Shown: positions 8,828 through 19,270, counted from the first letter of the stretch. The stretch: 64,000 nucleotides of DNA from Halogranum amylolyticum (GCF_900110465.1 NZ_FODV01000004.1:272108-336107); one strand, 5' to 3'. Made by a program: numbers and translations. The notes: a model not told the origin generated them from the letters alone.

Positions 8828-8938
8828 TGGTATCTTCCGTCAGGTAGTACACACACGTTCGTAATAATCATCTAGTATGATTTTACGGAGACACGTCGAC
8901 CGTTCCGGGAAGAACGGTAGCTGGAGACGGAGTCGCGG

Positions 8939-10117
8939 TCAGCGGCGGTGAGCGCCGAACTCACCGAGTTCGTAGCCCAGAGCCAGCGACCCGACGATGG
9001 CGACCGCGATCGCTCCGAGCTGGAGCATCTCGGCGAACCACGTGCTCAGCGGTTGAACCAGCGGACTGAAGAACAGGACGTTGCTCGCTGCCGACCCGGC
9101 GGCGGTGAGAAACACCTGTCTCGGGGCGATGTCGACGACCGTGTAGGACGGCTGGAAGACGGCGGTGAGCACCACCGAAGCCAACAGCGCGACCACGAGC
9201 ACCGCAAGTTCGACGCGAACGGCGGTGACGAACGATCGCACCGCATCGCGGGCACGGAACCGGCGGTCGAGGACGAGCAGTCCCGGTAGCGCCTCTCGAG
9301 AGCGACGGTCGTCGGTTCCCTGGATCAGTCCGTGCAGGACGAGTCGGTTGAACCCGCCGAGGCCCGCCGCCCCGAGGACGAGACCGACCTTGGCGACGAC
9401 CACGAGCCCGTACGGCGTCGTGAGGAGCGCGTCGACGCTCGGCACGTGCCAGCTGGTGATGAGGATCCCCGTGACGAACGCGATCGTCACGCCCGCGACC
9501 GCCAGCAGCGAGAACCGGCGGATGAACGCCGCGACGATCGCATCGAGGTCGGCGTCGCTCTCCTCGGGGAAGAACGACGAGAGCCTCGCCATGACGAACA
9601 GTCCGCCGACCCAGAGCGCGGCGCCAGTCATGTGGACCCACTTCACGAAGACGGCTAACTCGCGGCTCGAGACGGCCGTCGAATAGCGCGTCCAGCAGAA
9701 CACCGCGAGCATGGTGAGCGACCCGGCCGTCACCGTCGCGAGCCACCGTCGCTGCGTCACCCACCTCGTGTCTCGCGCTACGGCGACCGTGAGCGCGATG
9801 AGACCGAGGCCGAGCGTCGCCTGGACGAGCCAGACTATCCCGGGCTCGGTGCCGAGAGCCGCGGAGACGAACACGCCGGTGTCGACGCCGGCGACGGACG
9901 GCTCCCACTTGAGTGCGGTCAGCGTCGTCACCGAGACGACTGCGGCGACGAGCGACGGACCGACGAACAGGAGTGCGATCCGGCGGACGGTCGTCGTCTC
10001 GACCCCCCGTCGCCGGAGTACGGGTAACACTGCCGCCAACAGGGTCGGCGGTACCCCGACGAGGATCATCAGCGCAGTCACCAAGAGCGCTCGAAACGCT
10101 GGTTCGAGCGGCGTCAC
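8939..10117 (-). CDS. CopD-family polytopic membrane protein
   Basis: A 392-residue integral membrane protein with about nine hydrophobic segments. It starts at a GTG with a purine-rich AGAGAGGG stretch upstream. The CopD domain signature VKWVHMTGAALWVGGLF is present near residue 160, with further conserved His/Trp residues in helices (ITSWHVP). CopD proteins are associated with copper import or resistance, but many archaeal members have no proven substrate. No copper-binding partner (CopC, halocyanin) is adjacent, so the copper role is family inference. Confidence 0.8.
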   Translation of the reverse strand: MTPLEPAFRALLVTALMILVGVPPTLLAAVLPVLRRRGVETTTVRRIALLFVGPSLVAAVVSVTTLTALKWEPSVAGVDTGVFVSAALGTEPGIVWLVQATLGLGLIALTVAVARDTRWVTQRRWLATVTAGSLTMLAVFCWTRYSTAVSSRELAVFVKWVHMTGAALWVGGLFVMARLSSFFPEESDADLDAIVAAFIRRFSLLAVAGVTIAFVTGILITSWHVPSVDALLTTPYGLVVVAKVGLVLGAAGLGGFNRLVLHGLIQGTDDRRSREALPGLLVLDRRFRARDAVRSFVTAVRVELAVLVVALLASVVLTAVFQPSYTVVDIAPRQVFLTAAGSAASNVLFFSPLVQPLSTWFAEMLQLGAIAVAIVGSLALGYELGEFGAHRR

Positions 10118-10509
10118 AGCCCTCTCTCCGCACAGCGTCCGAGACAGCCCACGAGAGAAGAGAGCCGCGCTTCGGTGTCACCGTCCGTTCGTTGCTTCGA
10201 GAGTCGATTCGTGCCCGGTAAAGAACGAGCCATCACAGACATCGAAAGGTGCTCTCTACGCATCCCTCGTCACTTTACTCGTAAACACACTGTCCCGAGT
10301 CGAAGACTTCTCTCGCGGGGAGAAACGGCGGTAGCGACCGTGTTTTCTCTCGTCGACTCGGATCTGTTTCGTAGCCTGAACGACCGTTCGATCTGTAACA
10401 CAGATTTCGTTTTTCGAGACACATACAATTGTCCCACTGTTGTTTTGTTTTTGCGGATATTAATGTAATCTAATCTGACATACTTATACGTTGAGAGGAC
10501 GAACCGTCG
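10118..10509. other. Intergenic region with AT-rich promoter zone
   Basis: 392 bases between the divergent CopD-like gene and the HTH regulator. No convincing gene is seen. The right third (10415-10495) is notably AT-rich compared with its surroundings and holds the TACTTATA promoter box (about 10481-10488) of the downstream regulator. Confidence 0.6.
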
Positions 10510-11298
10510 ATGAGTATGGGGAGTGGATTTGACGCAGACGCCGTCAGTGACGTGGTCTCGCAGCGAGCAGACGTGCTCGCGTGTCTCGCAGACGGCCCGA
10601 AGCACAACAGAGACCTCCAGGAGGAGCTCGGCGTCTCGCGGTCGACGGCCTACAAGGCACTCCGGGAGCTGGAAGAACACTCCCTCGTCGAGCGGACGGA
10701 CGACGGGTTCGGTCTGACGCTCACCGGGCGGCTGGCGTTCGACCAGCACGCGCAGTACACCGACGCCATCGAAGTGCTCTGTGTTCCCGGGTCGCTACTG
10801 ACGGTACTCCCCTCGGACGCGATCGACTCGCTCGCCGTCCTCCGAGGCGCGGACGTCGTCTTCGCCGAACGACACGCGCCGAACCTCCCTGTGAACACCA
10901 TCGAAGACATCGTTCACGAGGCCACGGCCCTCCGAGGGATGTCTCCGGTCTTGCTCCCCCTCTACGTCGAACTCTTCCACGAGTGTATCGTCGACGGCGA
11001 TCTCGACGCGAACCTCCTCCTCGAGACGCCCGTCGTCGAACATCTCTTCGACCAGTATCGCACCGCGGCGGTCGAGGTCGTCGAGACGGGAGACACCCAT
11101 CTCTGGAACATCGACGAGACGCTCCCGTTCGGACTCGTCGTCGTCGACGAACCTGACCCGATGGTGGCCCTCATCGTCTACGACGACAGCGGCGGACTGC
11201 GTGGTGTCATCACGAACTCGACGGCGTCGGCCGTCGCGTGGGGGAGAAACGTCTGGGAACGGTATCGGTCGGACGCACGACCGATCACCCTCGAGTAG
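10510..11298 (+). CDS. Winged-helix transcriptional regulator with C-terminal sensor domain
   Basis: A 262-residue protein. Residues about 18-75 form an ArsR/TrmB-like winged helix (RDLQEELGVSRSTAYKALRE) followed by a wing. The C-terminal about 170 residues resemble the ligand domain of haloarchaeal HTH proteins of the DUF1724/TrmB-like group. The ATG lies about 25 bases after a TACTTATA box, consistent with a leaderless message. No operon partner is evident; targets are unknown. Confidence 0.82.
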   Translation: MSMGSGFDADAVSDVVSQRADVLACLADGPKHNRDLQEELGVSRSTAYKALRELEEHSLVERTDDGFGLTLTGRLAFDQHAQYTDAIEVLCVPGSLLTVLPSDAIDSLAVLRGADVVFAERHAPNLPVNTIEDIVHEATALRGMSPVLLPLYVELFHECIVDGDLDANLLLETPVVEHLFDQYRTAAVEVVETGDTHLWNIDETLPFGLVVVDEPDPMVALIVYDDSGGLRGVITNSTASAVAWGRNVWERYRSDARPITLE

Positions 11299-11470
11299 GA
11301 CTCGGAGGGACTGTCGGAGCAGTCCGTAGATCTCTCCCGTAGAAATCGACGAGAGGAGTCAACCGGGGCTCGCCGTACCTCGGCTGGCGACGATACTCCC
11401 TCTCAGAGACGCGCGAGACGCCGAGAGACGAGACACCTCCTCACAGCGAACGAGGGCGACCCGCTGCGAC

Positions 11471-11839
<369 letters not shown>

Positions 11840-11961
11840 CTATCTCACCGACGTTTCGGCCGTCGTCGCCGAGAGAGCCTCGACTAGTCGACAGCCGTCG
11901 TCCGTCGTCGACGGCGAGACGAACGTCGCCTACTTGTTCACCGAGGGCGTCCCCCCACACG

Positions 11962-12441
11962 ATGGAACTACTTGCGCTGGTCGCACTGGCGCTTCTCGTC
12001 GTCGGCGTCGTCGGAAGCGTCGTCCCACTCCTCCCGGGCGCGCTCTGCTCGCTCGTCGGCGTCTACCTCTACTGGTGGGTGAGTGGCTACACGGCCCCCG
12101 GTCCGTTCGTCCTCGTCGGGCTGACGCTGGTCGGCCTCGTCGCGCTCGTCGTCGACTACTTCTCCGGCCCCATCGCTGCCCGCGCGGGCGGCGCGTCGCT
12201 GACGACGACGGCCGTCGCCGCCGTCGTCGGCTTCGCCCTGTTCTTCGTCGCCGGCCCGTTCGGCATCCTCCTCGGAATCGCGGGGACGGTGTTCGCCGTC
12301 GAGTTCGTCCGCAACGACGACGTCGACGCCAGCCTCCGAACCGCCGCGTACGCGACGGTTGGTGTGCTCGCCTCGTCGGCGGTCCAGGTAGTGCTCACGG
12401 CGGCGATGCTCGCAGTGATGCTCGTGGTGGCGTTCCTGTAA
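11962..12441 (+). CDS. DUF456 family membrane protein
   Basis: A 159-residue very hydrophobic protein with four or five membrane segments, starting MELLALVALALLVVGVVGS. The glycine-rich LLPGALCSLVGVYLYW stretch and the FGILLGIAGTVFAVEF segment match the DUF456 pattern. Function is not established for the family. It converges with gltX, leaving only 23 bases between stops. Confidence 0.85.
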   Translation: MELLALVALALLVVGVVGSVVPLLPGALCSLVGVYLYWWVSGYTAPGPFVLVGLTLVGLVALVVDYFSGPIAARAGGASLTTTAVAAVVGFALFFVAGPFGILLGIAGTVFAVEFVRNDDVDASLRTAAYATVGVLASSAVQVVLTAAMLAVMLVVAFL

Positions 12442-12464
12442 TCTCGAGGGAGAGCCAAACGACG

Positions 12465-14180
12465 CTACTTGTGTGTCCAGTAGACGACCGCTTCGTCGCC
12501 ACTCTGCTCGTCGACGCGGGCGAAGCCGACGCGCTCGAACTGGACGACCTCGTCGACGTCGGCGTCGGCGAAGTCGGGTTCGGCCTCGCCCGTGACGTCG
12601 CCCTCGGCGGTGCGCATCGTCACCGAGACAGTGTCGTCGGCCGGGACCCAGTGAACGACGTCGACGCCCTCCTCGCGGACGGCGCTGATGTCGTCACCGG
12701 TGTACTCGAACGCGTCGCGGGTGTGGCGGACACAGCCGTAGCCTTTGAGCCAGACGCGCTCGCCGTTGGCGGGGACGTCGTCGGGTTCGACGCGGACCGC
12801 GCCGGGGACGGGGATGTGGCGACGGCCGCGCTCCTCGTGGTCGGGGTGCAGCGGCGGTTCACCGGCCTCCGGCCCGCCGACGACGGCCATCTCGACGCCG
12901 TCGCGGACGAGGAAGTAGCGGTCGGCCGCGTCGTCGACGATGTCGCGGTTGTTGGCGTAGATAGTCGACATCGCGAGGTCGACGCCGCTCGTGGACATAC
13001 CGAGGCCGACCATCGCGTCGACGATGGCCTCGCCGTGGATGCCGCGGCGGCGGAGGCTCTGGATGGTCGGGGCGCGCGGGTCGTCCCAGCCGTCGAGTTC
13101 GCCGTCTTCGATGAGCTGTTTGATCGTCGACGTCGACATCTTGACCCCGTACTCGTCGACCTGCACGTGCCCCCAGTGCAGCACTTCGGGGTACTCCCAG
13201 TCGAAGTAGTCGTAGACGAACTGCTGGCGCTTCGCAGAGTCCTGCAGGTCGATGCCGCGGATGATGTGCGTGACGCCCGTCAGATGGTCGTCGACGCCGG
13301 ACTGGAAGTCGAGCATCGGCCACGCACGGTAGTCTTCGGCCTCCTCGCGCGGGTGGGGCGTGTCGACCATCCGGAAGGCGACCCAGTCGCGCAGCGCGGG
13401 GTTCTTGTGCTCGATGTCTGTCTTGACCCGGAGCACCATCTCGCCGGAGGCGTAGTCGCCGTCGACCATCGACGCGAACTCCGCGAGCACGGTCTCGACG
13501 TCCTTGTCGCGGTGCGGGCAGGGCTCGGCGCTGTTCTTCAGGTCCGAGAACGTCTCGCCCTCACAGGAACAGGTGTACGCGCCGCCCATCTCGATGAGGT
13601 CGCGGGCGTGGTCGTAGTAGGTCTCGACGCGGTCGGAGGCCTTCATCACCTCGTCCGGTTCGAACCCGAGGTACTCGATGTCCTCGAGGATGGCGTCGTA
13701 CGCCGAGAGGTCCGGGCGTTTCGTCTCGGGGTCGGTGTCGTCGAACCGGACGATGAACGAGCCGTCGTACATCTCCTCGTACGTCCCGATGACCGCGGGC
13801 ATACGAGCGTGGCCGATATGCCACGGGCCGTTCGGATTCGGCGCGACGCGCATCCGCACCTCGTCGTACTCCTCGGCGTTCGGTAGGTCGGGGAGCAGCT
13901 GGTCGTCCTCGTCGTCCTCGGCGTCGAGCTCCTCCAGCTGCTCGGGGGCGAGTTCGCCCAGTCGCTCGCGCTTCTCCTCGGTGGACATCCCGTTGACGTC
14001 GCCGACGACGCCGCCGACGATGCCGGGGATCTCGTCGCCGTGGGGACGGAAGTCGGGGTTCTCGCCCATCAACGGTCCCATGATGGCACCGACGTCGGCG
14101 TCGCTGTCGTGTTTGAGTGCGTTGAACAGGGCGTGTTTCTCCGCCTCTGCGCGCACCTTTGCTCGTAAGTCGTCGTCCAT
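12465..14180 (-). CDS. gltX: Glutamyl-tRNA synthetase (archaeal, possibly non-discriminating)
   Basis: A 571-residue class I aminoacyl-tRNA synthetase. The HIGH signature is at residues 121-124 (PNPNGPWHIGHAR), and the KMSKS-like loop VKMSTS lies near 346. The archaeal-type long N-terminus (1-110) precedes the catalytic core and the C-terminus is the beta-barrel anticodon-binding part of the GlnRS-like subgroup. Archaea make Gln-tRNA by transamidation, so this enzyme is expected to charge both tRNA-Glu and tRNA-Gln, by family knowledge. The gene is monocistronic. Confidence 0.95.
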   Translation of the reverse strand: MDDDLRAKVRAEAEKHALFNALKHDSDADVGAIMGPLMGENPDFRPHGDEIPGIVGGVVGDVNGMSTEEKRERLGELAPEQLEELDAEDDEDDQLLPDLPNAEEYDEVRMRVAPNPNGPWHIGHARMPAVIGTYEEMYDGSFIVRFDDTDPETKRPDLSAYDAILEDIEYLGFEPDEVMKASDRVETYYDHARDLIEMGGAYTCSCEGETFSDLKNSAEPCPHRDKDVETVLAEFASMVDGDYASGEMVLRVKTDIEHKNPALRDWVAFRMVDTPHPREEAEDYRAWPMLDFQSGVDDHLTGVTHIIRGIDLQDSAKRQQFVYDYFDWEYPEVLHWGHVQVDEYGVKMSTSTIKQLIEDGELDGWDDPRAPTIQSLRRRGIHGEAIVDAMVGLGMSTSGVDLAMSTIYANNRDIVDDAADRYFLVRDGVEMAVVGGPEAGEPPLHPDHEERGRRHIPVPGAVRVEPDDVPANGERVWLKGYGCVRHTRDAFEYTGDDISAVREEGVDVVHWVPADDTVSVTMRTAEGDVTGEAEPDFADADVDEVVQFERVGFARVDEQSGDEAVVYWTHK

Positions 14181-14274
14181 TACGGGGGTATTCCGCCTGC
14201 CGTGTAAAAACGAGTGGGGATTGGCGGTCGCTCTCGACGTCGGTTATGAGTGAATCGAAGTAGTTGGTCGGTGA

Positions 14275-14514
14275 GCGATGCGGTCTTCGGGTGGTTGGTG
14301 TGTTCGAATCGTTGCGTGTGCTCCGTTCAGGTCGGTTCGTCGGTCGCCGCGCGATGCAGATTCGTAGTGATTCTGTTCAGCGGGCGGTCGTCCAGCGATG
14401 CGGTCTTCGGGTGGTTGGCGTGTTCGAATCGTTGTGTGTGCTCCGTTCAGGTCGGTTCGTCGGTCGTCGTGCGATGCAGTTTCGTAGTGGTTCCGGTCAG
14501 CGGGCGGTCGTCTA
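14275..14514. repeat. Two-copy 120-bp direct tandem repeat
   Basis: Unit 1 (14275-14394) and unit 2 (14395-14514) are the same length and differ at about nine positions, mostly transitions, giving roughly 92 percent identity. Both begin GCGATGCGGTCTTCGGGTGG. A third unit begins at 14515 with GCGAT but diverges within a few bases. The period is a multiple of three and several frames are open through it, but no frame looks like a real protein. It lies in the 540-base gene-poor stretch between gltX and the small membrane protein at 14723. Confidence 0.85.
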
Positions 14515-14722
14515 GCGATACGGCCGTCGTCCGAGTGATGTCTTACCGTGATACACGATAACACCCGACACAAAATAAACCTTTTGGGCAGTTGTTGATT
14601 TTCTGAATAGAACGAGTGTCGGCGACGGAAGGCGCTGACTCAGTCGACTGTCTTTTGTCACACCCGACTCAGGACCGAGTAGGGACACCCGCAGAATCGA
14701 GACCCTCCTCGTCCTCCAGACG

Positions 14723-14887
14723 ATGCTTATCGCGGCCGGTGTGCTCACGTATTCGTTGGACGCCGAAGTTGTCGGCATCGGAGTCCTCCTCGGTGTCGGA
14801 TTTCCGGTTGTCGTCCTTCTCGGTGGCGTCGTCTACGCCATCGGAACGGAGACAGACACAACGGTCGACTCACAAAAGCAAAACTGA
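14723..14887 (+). CDS. Small two-helix membrane protein, possibly 5'-truncated
   Basis: A 54-residue frame from an ATG, with two hydrophobic helices (MLIAAGVLTYSL and VLLGVGFPVVVLLGGVVYAI) and a polar tail ending TTVDSQKQN. The same frame stays open and coding-like for about 28 codons upstream (including RDTRRIETLLVLQ, which would complete the first helix) back to a stop at about 14635, yet it holds no ATG or GTG. The gene may therefore have lost its proper start, or may really begin at the internal ATG. A hairpin terminator follows immediately. Confidence 0.45.
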   Translation: MLIAAGVLTYSLDAEVVGIGVLLGVGFPVVVLLGGVVYAIGTETDTTVDSQKQN

Positions 14888-14897
14888 CTGCATCGTA

Positions 14898-14938
14898 CCG
14901 CGAGCGAGGGCTGAAAGCCCGAGTCTCGCGGCCTTTTT
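14898..14938 (+). terminator. Hairpin plus T-run terminator
   Basis: An outer stem CCGCGAG (14898-14904) pairs with CTCGCGG (14925-14931), and an inner stem GGGCT/AGCCC closes on a GAA loop. TTTTT follows at 14934-14938. It lies between the convergent small membrane protein and cdc48 and is oriented to stop plus-strand transcription. Confidence 0.6.
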
Positions 14939-14944
14939 AGCTCG

Positions 14945-17215
14945 TTACTGGAACGTCCGGCCGTATTCGCCGTCGCCCTTCTCGACCTCGCTCTTCCTGA
15001 ACCGCTCTTCGATCTCCTCGTAGCGCTGGCGGGTGTCGTCGGTGACGCTCGGTTGGACCTGGTCGAGCGCCTCCTCGAAGTGGTCCATCGTCACGCGGAC
15101 GTTGCCGATGGAGTCGACGACCTCCTCGCGGTCGACGCTGCGGATGAAATCCCGGGAGGCGACCATCGCGGCCTCACGGGCGAGCGCCTCGAGGTCAGCG
15201 CCGACGTAGCCCTCAGTCCGACGTGCCAGTCGGTCGAGGTCGACGGAGTCGGCCAGCGGCTTGTGCTGGGTGTGGACCTCCAGGATCTTCCGGCGAGCCT
15301 CCTCGTCCGGCACGGGAACGTGAACGTGGCGGTCGAGTCGACCGGGACGCAGGAGCGCCGAGTCGATGAGGTCCGGCCGGTTCGTCGTCGCGATGACGAC
15401 GACGTCCTCCAGCGATTCGAGCCCGTCGAGTTCCGTCAGCAGTTGGGAGACGACGCGCTCGCTGACGCCGGAGTCGCCGGTGTTGCGGCCGCGTTCGGTC
15501 GCGATGGAGTCGATCTCGTCGAAGAACACCACCGTCGGGGCGTTCTCACGAGCCTTCTTGAACACTTCGCGGACGCCCTTCTCGGACTCGCCGACGAACT
15601 TGTTCAGCAGTTCGGGCCCCTTGATGGAGATGAAGTTCGATTCCGCCTGGTTGGCGACGGCCTTCGCCAGCAGGGTCTTCCCCGTCCCCGGCGGCCCGTA
15701 GAGGAGCACGCCCTTCGCAGCCTCCATATCCATCTGCTGGAACACCTCGGGGTACTCCAGCGGCCACTGGATAGTCTCACGGAGGCGCTCCTTGGTGTCT
15801 TCGAGGCCGCCGACGTCCTCCCAGGTGACGTCCGGCACCTCGACGAACACCTCGCGGAGCGCCGAAGGTTCGATCCCCTTCAGCGCCTCCTTGAAGTCTT
15901 CCTCGGTGACCTGCAGGTTCTCGAGCACCTCGGCGTCGATCTCGTCGGCCTCGAGGTCGAGTTGCGGGCGGATGCGCCGGAGCGCGGTCATCGCGCTCTC
16001 CTTGGCGAGCGACTCGAGGTCGGCACCGACGAACCCGTGGGTGTTGTCGGCGTACACGTCGAGGTCGATCTCCTCGACGAGCGGCATGTTCCGCGTGTGG
16101 ACCTGCAGGATCTCCTTGCGGCCGTCGCGGTCCGGGACGCCGATCTCGATCTCGCGGTCGAAACGACCGCCGCGGCGGAGCGCGGGGTCGATGGCGTCGA
16201 TGCGGTTGGTCGCGCCGATGACGACGACCTGTCCGCGTTCCTCGAGTCCGTCCATCAGGCTCAGCAGCTGGGCCACGACGCGGCGCTCGACGTCGCCGCC
16301 GGCCTCCTCGCGCTTGGCGGCGATAGAGTCGAGCTCGTCCATGAAGACGATCGCCGGCGAGTTCTCGGTCGCCTCCTCGAACACCTCTCGGAGCTGTTCT
16401 TCGGACTCACCGTAGTACTTCGACATGATCTCCGGCCCCGAGATGGTGTGGAACGAGGCGTCGATCTCGTTGGCGACGGCCTTCGCGATGAGCGTCTTCC
16501 CCGTCCCCGGCGGGCCGTGCAGCAGCACGCCCTTCGGCGGTTCGATGCCGAGTCGCTTGAACAGCTCCGGATGCCGCATCGGCAGCTCGATCATCTCGCG
16601 GACCTGTTCTAACTCGCGGTCGAGGCCACCGATGTCCTCGTAGGCGACGTCGGGACCCTCACCGCCGCCACCGGCGGCGCCGCTGCCCGTCTCGCGGATC
16701 TGTTCTGCGGGCTTCTCGCTGATAGTGATCTCCGTGGAGTCGTTGATGACGACCGTCCCGCCGGGCGAGGTCTTGGCGATCTTCAGCGGGACCGACTGGC
16801 CCTGACTGGCGATGAATCCGAACCCGAACGGGATCTGGACCGACTGGCCCTTCGTGACGGGCTGTCCCGAGAGTTTGTCACGGATGTGCGGGCCGATGTT
16901 GCCGCTGATGCGGAGGTTCTGTGGGAGCGCGATGGTAACCTCGTCGGCGGGCTCGACGTCCGCCTTCTCGACGTCGACTTTGTCGTCGATGCCGACGTTC
17001 GCCTGCTGGCGGAGTCGGCCGTCGATGCGGATGACGCCCGTCCCGTCGTCCTCCGGGTAGCCCGGCCAGACGCGGGCGATGGCAGTGCCTTCCTTCCCGT
17101 CGATACGGATGAAGTCGCCGCCCGAGAGATCCATCTCCTTGGCGGCGAGACGGTCGATGGCGGCGAGTCCGCGACCTGCGTCCTTCTGTTTGAGCGGTTT
17201 GACAGTGAGCTTCAT
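14945..17215 (-). CDS. cdc48: CDC48/VCP-type AAA+ ATPase
   Basis: A 756-residue protein. The double-psi barrel N-domain covers residues 1-about 185 and two AAA modules follow. Each has Walker A GPPGTGKT (about 235 and 508), Walker B ([10 protein letters not shown] and [10 protein letters not shown]) and arginine fingers ([16 protein letters not shown]). It unfolds protein substrates, in archaea with the 20S proteasome. The C-terminus ([12 protein letters not shown]) ends in an aromatic residue, compatible with proteasome docking. Its start overlaps the upstream small gene by ATGA, so the two are co-transcribed. No intein. Confidence 0.95.
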   Translation of the reverse strand: MKLTVKPLKQKDAGRGLAAIDRLAAKEMDLSGGDFIRIDGKEGTAIARVWPGYPEDDGTGVIRIDGRLRQQANVGIDDKVDVEKADVEPADEVTIALPQNLRISGNIGPHIRDKLSGQPVTKGQSVQIPFGFGFIASQGQSVPLKIAKTSPGGTVVINDSTEITISEKPAEQIRETGSGAAGGGGEGPDVAYEDIGGLDRELEQVREMIELPMRHPELFKRLGIEPPKGVLLHGPPGTGKTLIAKAVANEIDASFHTISGPEIMSKYYGESEEQLREVFEEATENSPAIVFMDELDSIAAKREEAGGDVERRVVAQLLSLMDGLEERGQVVVIGATNRIDAIDPALRRGGRFDREIEIGVPDRDGRKEILQVHTRNMPLVEEIDLDVYADNTHGFVGADLESLAKESAMTALRRIRPQLDLEADEIDAEVLENLQVTEEDFKEALKGIEPSALREVFVEVPDVTWEDVGGLEDTKERLRETIQWPLEYPEVFQQMDMEAAKGVLLYGPPGTGKTLLAKAVANQAESNFISIKGPELLNKFVGESEKGVREVFKKARENAPTVVFFDEIDSIATERGRNTGDSGVSERVVSQLLTELDGLESLEDVVVIATTNRPDLIDSALLRPGRLDRHVHVPVPDEEARRKILEVHTQHKPLADSVDLDRLARRTEGYVGADLEALAREAAMVASRDFIRSVDREEVVDSIGNVRVTMDHFEEALDQVQPSVTDDTRQRYEEIEERFRKSEVEKGDGEYGRTFQ

Positions 17216-17460
17216 TTTGCACCAGTGATAGTGACGACGCCGTTTTTCATAAACACTTCCGCGTCGGAAGTAGGCAGTTCGAACTCAGTCTCGAACAGCT
17301 GGTCGCCCGTGTCGACGACGATGATCGCCGTCTGTCCGACGACGTCGACGTCGACGCTTTCGTCGGGCACGCGGAGGTCGGCCGCGACGACCCAGCGGTC
17401 GTCGTAGTCGTACCGGCGGAGGAAGCGGTCGTCACGACCTTCGAATAGTTGTTGACTCAT
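17212..17460 (-). CDS. Small beta-rich protein co-transcribed with cdc48 (DUF7127/Hsp20-like)
   Basis: An 82-residue protein starting [20 protein letters not shown]. After a charged N-terminus come alternating beta strands ([29 protein letters not shown]) that resemble a short alpha-crystallin-like domain without the C-terminal IXI tail. Its stop overlaps the cdc48 start, which suggests coupling and perhaps a chaperone/unfoldase partnership (inference). A TTTAAATA box about 38 bases upstream indicates a promoter for the pair with a short leader. The family name is from memory and uncertain. Confidence 0.72.
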   Translation of the reverse strand: MSQQLFEGRDDRFLRRYDYDDRWVVAADLRVPDESVDVDVVGQTAIIVVDTGDQLFETEFELPTSDAEVFMKNGVVTITGAK

Positions 17461-17617
17461 GTGGAATCCTAACCACAAGTTAGCTTTCCAAGTATTTAAA
17501 TCTTTCTCCGGCGAATCGACAGACAGCGGAGGGTTAGTTGAGAGCGACTCGAATTGCGGTTCCGCACCGTTCGTCGACCCCTGCGACTTTAAGCGCTGGC
17601 ACGCGAACACACGACTC

Positions 17618-18397
17618 ATGGAGACAGTCACACATCACGGGCGGACAATCGCCTACCGGCGGTGGTTCCGCGGCGACGCGGACGACGCGGGGCCGACGGT
17701 CCTCCTCGTCCACGGCAGTGGTGGCTCACGCGGCGTCTGGAAGGCACAGTCGCGGCTCGGCAGCGAGCGCCCCGTAGTCGCCCTCGATCTGAGCGGTCAC
17801 GGCGAGAGCGACGACATCGACGCCGACCCCGGCGGAGAGACGCTCGCGGCGTACGTCGACGACGTCGTCGCCGTCGCCCGGGAGACCGACGCCCGCGTCC
17901 TCGTCGGCAACTCCCTCGGCGGCGCGGTCGCCATGACGCTCGCGCTCGAACGCGACCTCCCGCTGGACGGCCTCGTGCTCACAGGGACGGGGGCGAAACT
18001 CAGCGTCCTCGAGGATCTGCTCGTCTGGCTCGAGGAGGATTTCGAGCGCGCCGTCGAGTTCCTCCACGAACCCGATCACCTGTTCCACGACGCCGACGAG
18101 CGCCACGTCGAACTCTCGAAGAAGGCGATGCACGAGGCGGGGCAGGCGGTGACGAGCCGCGACTTCCGGACCAGCCACCAGTTCGACGTGCGGGACGACC
18201 TCGGAGCGATCGACGTCCCCACCTTGGCCGTCGTCGGCGAACACGACCGACTGACGCCGCGACGCTACCACGACTATCTCGCCGACCACATCCCCGACTG
18301 CGACGTCGCCGTCGTCGACGACGCCGCCCACCTGGCGATGCTCGAACGGCCCGCGGCGTTCAACGACGCCGTCGACGAGTTCCTCGCGTCGCTCTGA
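17618..18397 (+). CDS. Alpha/beta hydrolase
   Basis: A 259-residue protein with the full alpha/beta-hydrolase layout: oxyanion HGSGGSRGVW (32-41), nucleophile Ser 99 in GNSLGG, acidic residue in GEHDRLTP (about 210) and His in DDAAHLAML (about 236). The cap region between about 120 and 190 is helical. Substrate cannot be told. The ATG at 17618 was chosen because CTTTAAGCG lies 28 bases upstream. The gene is divergent from the cdc48 pair. Confidence 0.88.
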   Translation: METVTHHGRTIAYRRWFRGDADDAGPTVLLVHGSGGSRGVWKAQSRLGSERPVVALDLSGHGESDDIDADPGGETLAAYVDDVVAVARETDARVLVGNSLGGAVAMTLALERDLPLDGLVLTGTGAKLSVLEDLLVWLEEDFERAVEFLHEPDHLFHDADERHVELSKKAMHEAGQAVTSRDFRTSHQFDVRDDLGAIDVPTLAVVGEHDRLTPRRYHDYLADHIPDCDVAVVDDAAHLAMLERPAAFNDAVDEFLASL

Positions 18398-18460
18398 GCG
18401 CGAGAGACGGCCGGCAGAACAGCGATCCGTCGTCGACGTGCGGTCAGCGCCGACGAGTAG

Positions 18461-19270
18461 TCAGTACAGTTCGTCGAGGTCGGGTTCGACGTGACTGTGT
18501 TCTTCCGCCGGGAACGTGCCGGACTCGACGGCCTCGACGTAGCTCCCGATAGCCTCCATCATCGCCGACTGGACGTCGCCGAACTGTTTCGCGAAGGGAG
18601 GGACGCTGTCGCCGAGTCCGACGACGTCGTTGACGACGAGCACCTGCCCGTCGCAGTCCGGACCGGCCCCGATTCCGACGGTCGGGATCGCCAACTCCTC
18701 GGTCACCTGCGCGGCGAGGTTGGCGGGGACGTGTTCAAGGACGACCGAGAACGCACCGGCCTCCTCGTGTGCGCGTGCGAGATCCAGAATCTCCTGTGCT
18801 TCGGCCTTCGAGGTCCCCTGTCGGAGGTAGCCGGTCTGTTTGACCTGCTGGGGCGTCAGTCCGAGATGCGCCATGACGGGAACACCGAGTTCGACGAGTC
18901 GCTTCGTCAGTTCGACCGTGTGGGGACCACACTCCAGTTTCACCGCGTCGGCGTCAGCCTCCTTGAGCATCCGCCCGCAGTGGTCGATGCTCTGGGCCTC
19001 GTCGACCCCGACCGAGAGAAACGGCATGTCGGCGACGACGACGGCGTCGCTGGTCGCGCGGGCGACGGCCGCCGTCCGACTGCGGACCTCCTCGACGGTG
19101 ACCGGGAGCGTCGAGTCGTACCCCAGCGCCGCGTTCCCCATACTGTCGCCGACGAGGATCAGGTCGACGCCCGCCGCGTCGACGAGCGCCGCGGTCGGCG
19201 CGTCGTAGGCGGTCAGCATCGTGATGGGGTCGTCGCCAGCCATCGTCTCGATCGCCCGTACTGTCGTCAT
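18461..19270 (-). CDS. panB: 3-methyl-2-oxobutanoate hydroxymethyltransferase (ketopantoate synthesis)
   Basis: A 269-residue PanB that transfers a hydroxymethyl group from methylene-tetrahydrofolate (or equivalent) to 2-oxoisovalerate for coenzyme A synthesis. It starts MTTVRAIETMAGDDPITMLT. Metal-binding Asp 42 lies in VGDSMGN and a second Asp in VVVADMPFLSVG; the MAHLGLTPQQV segment is characteristic. Length matches bacterial PanB. A CTTTAACC box about 27 bases upstream fits the ATG at 19270. It is divergent from the siderophore operon; the iron operators lie about 70-100 bases further away. Confidence 0.93.
   Translation of the reverse strand: MTTVRAIETMAGDDPITMLTAYDAPTAALVDAAGVDLILVGDSMGNAALGYDSTLPVTVEEVRSRTAAVARATSDAVVVADMPFLSVGVDEAQSIDHCGRMLKEADADAVKLECGPHTVELTKRLVELGVPVMAHLGLTPQQVKQTGYLRQGTSKAEAQEILDLARAHEEAGAFSVVLEHVPANLAAQVTEELAIPTVGIGAGPDCDGQVLVVNDVVGLGDSVPPFAKQFGDVQSAMMEAIGSYVEAVESGTFPAEEHSHVEPDLDELY

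Noticed and set aside
14275..14514. CRISPR array
   Set aside because: Only two units of 120 bases in direct contact, with no short repeat and unique spacers.
14945..17215. Inteins in Cdc48, PriS, RtcB or GltX
   Set aside because: Each was checked for length and continuous motifs; all have normal lengths and no intein-type insert.
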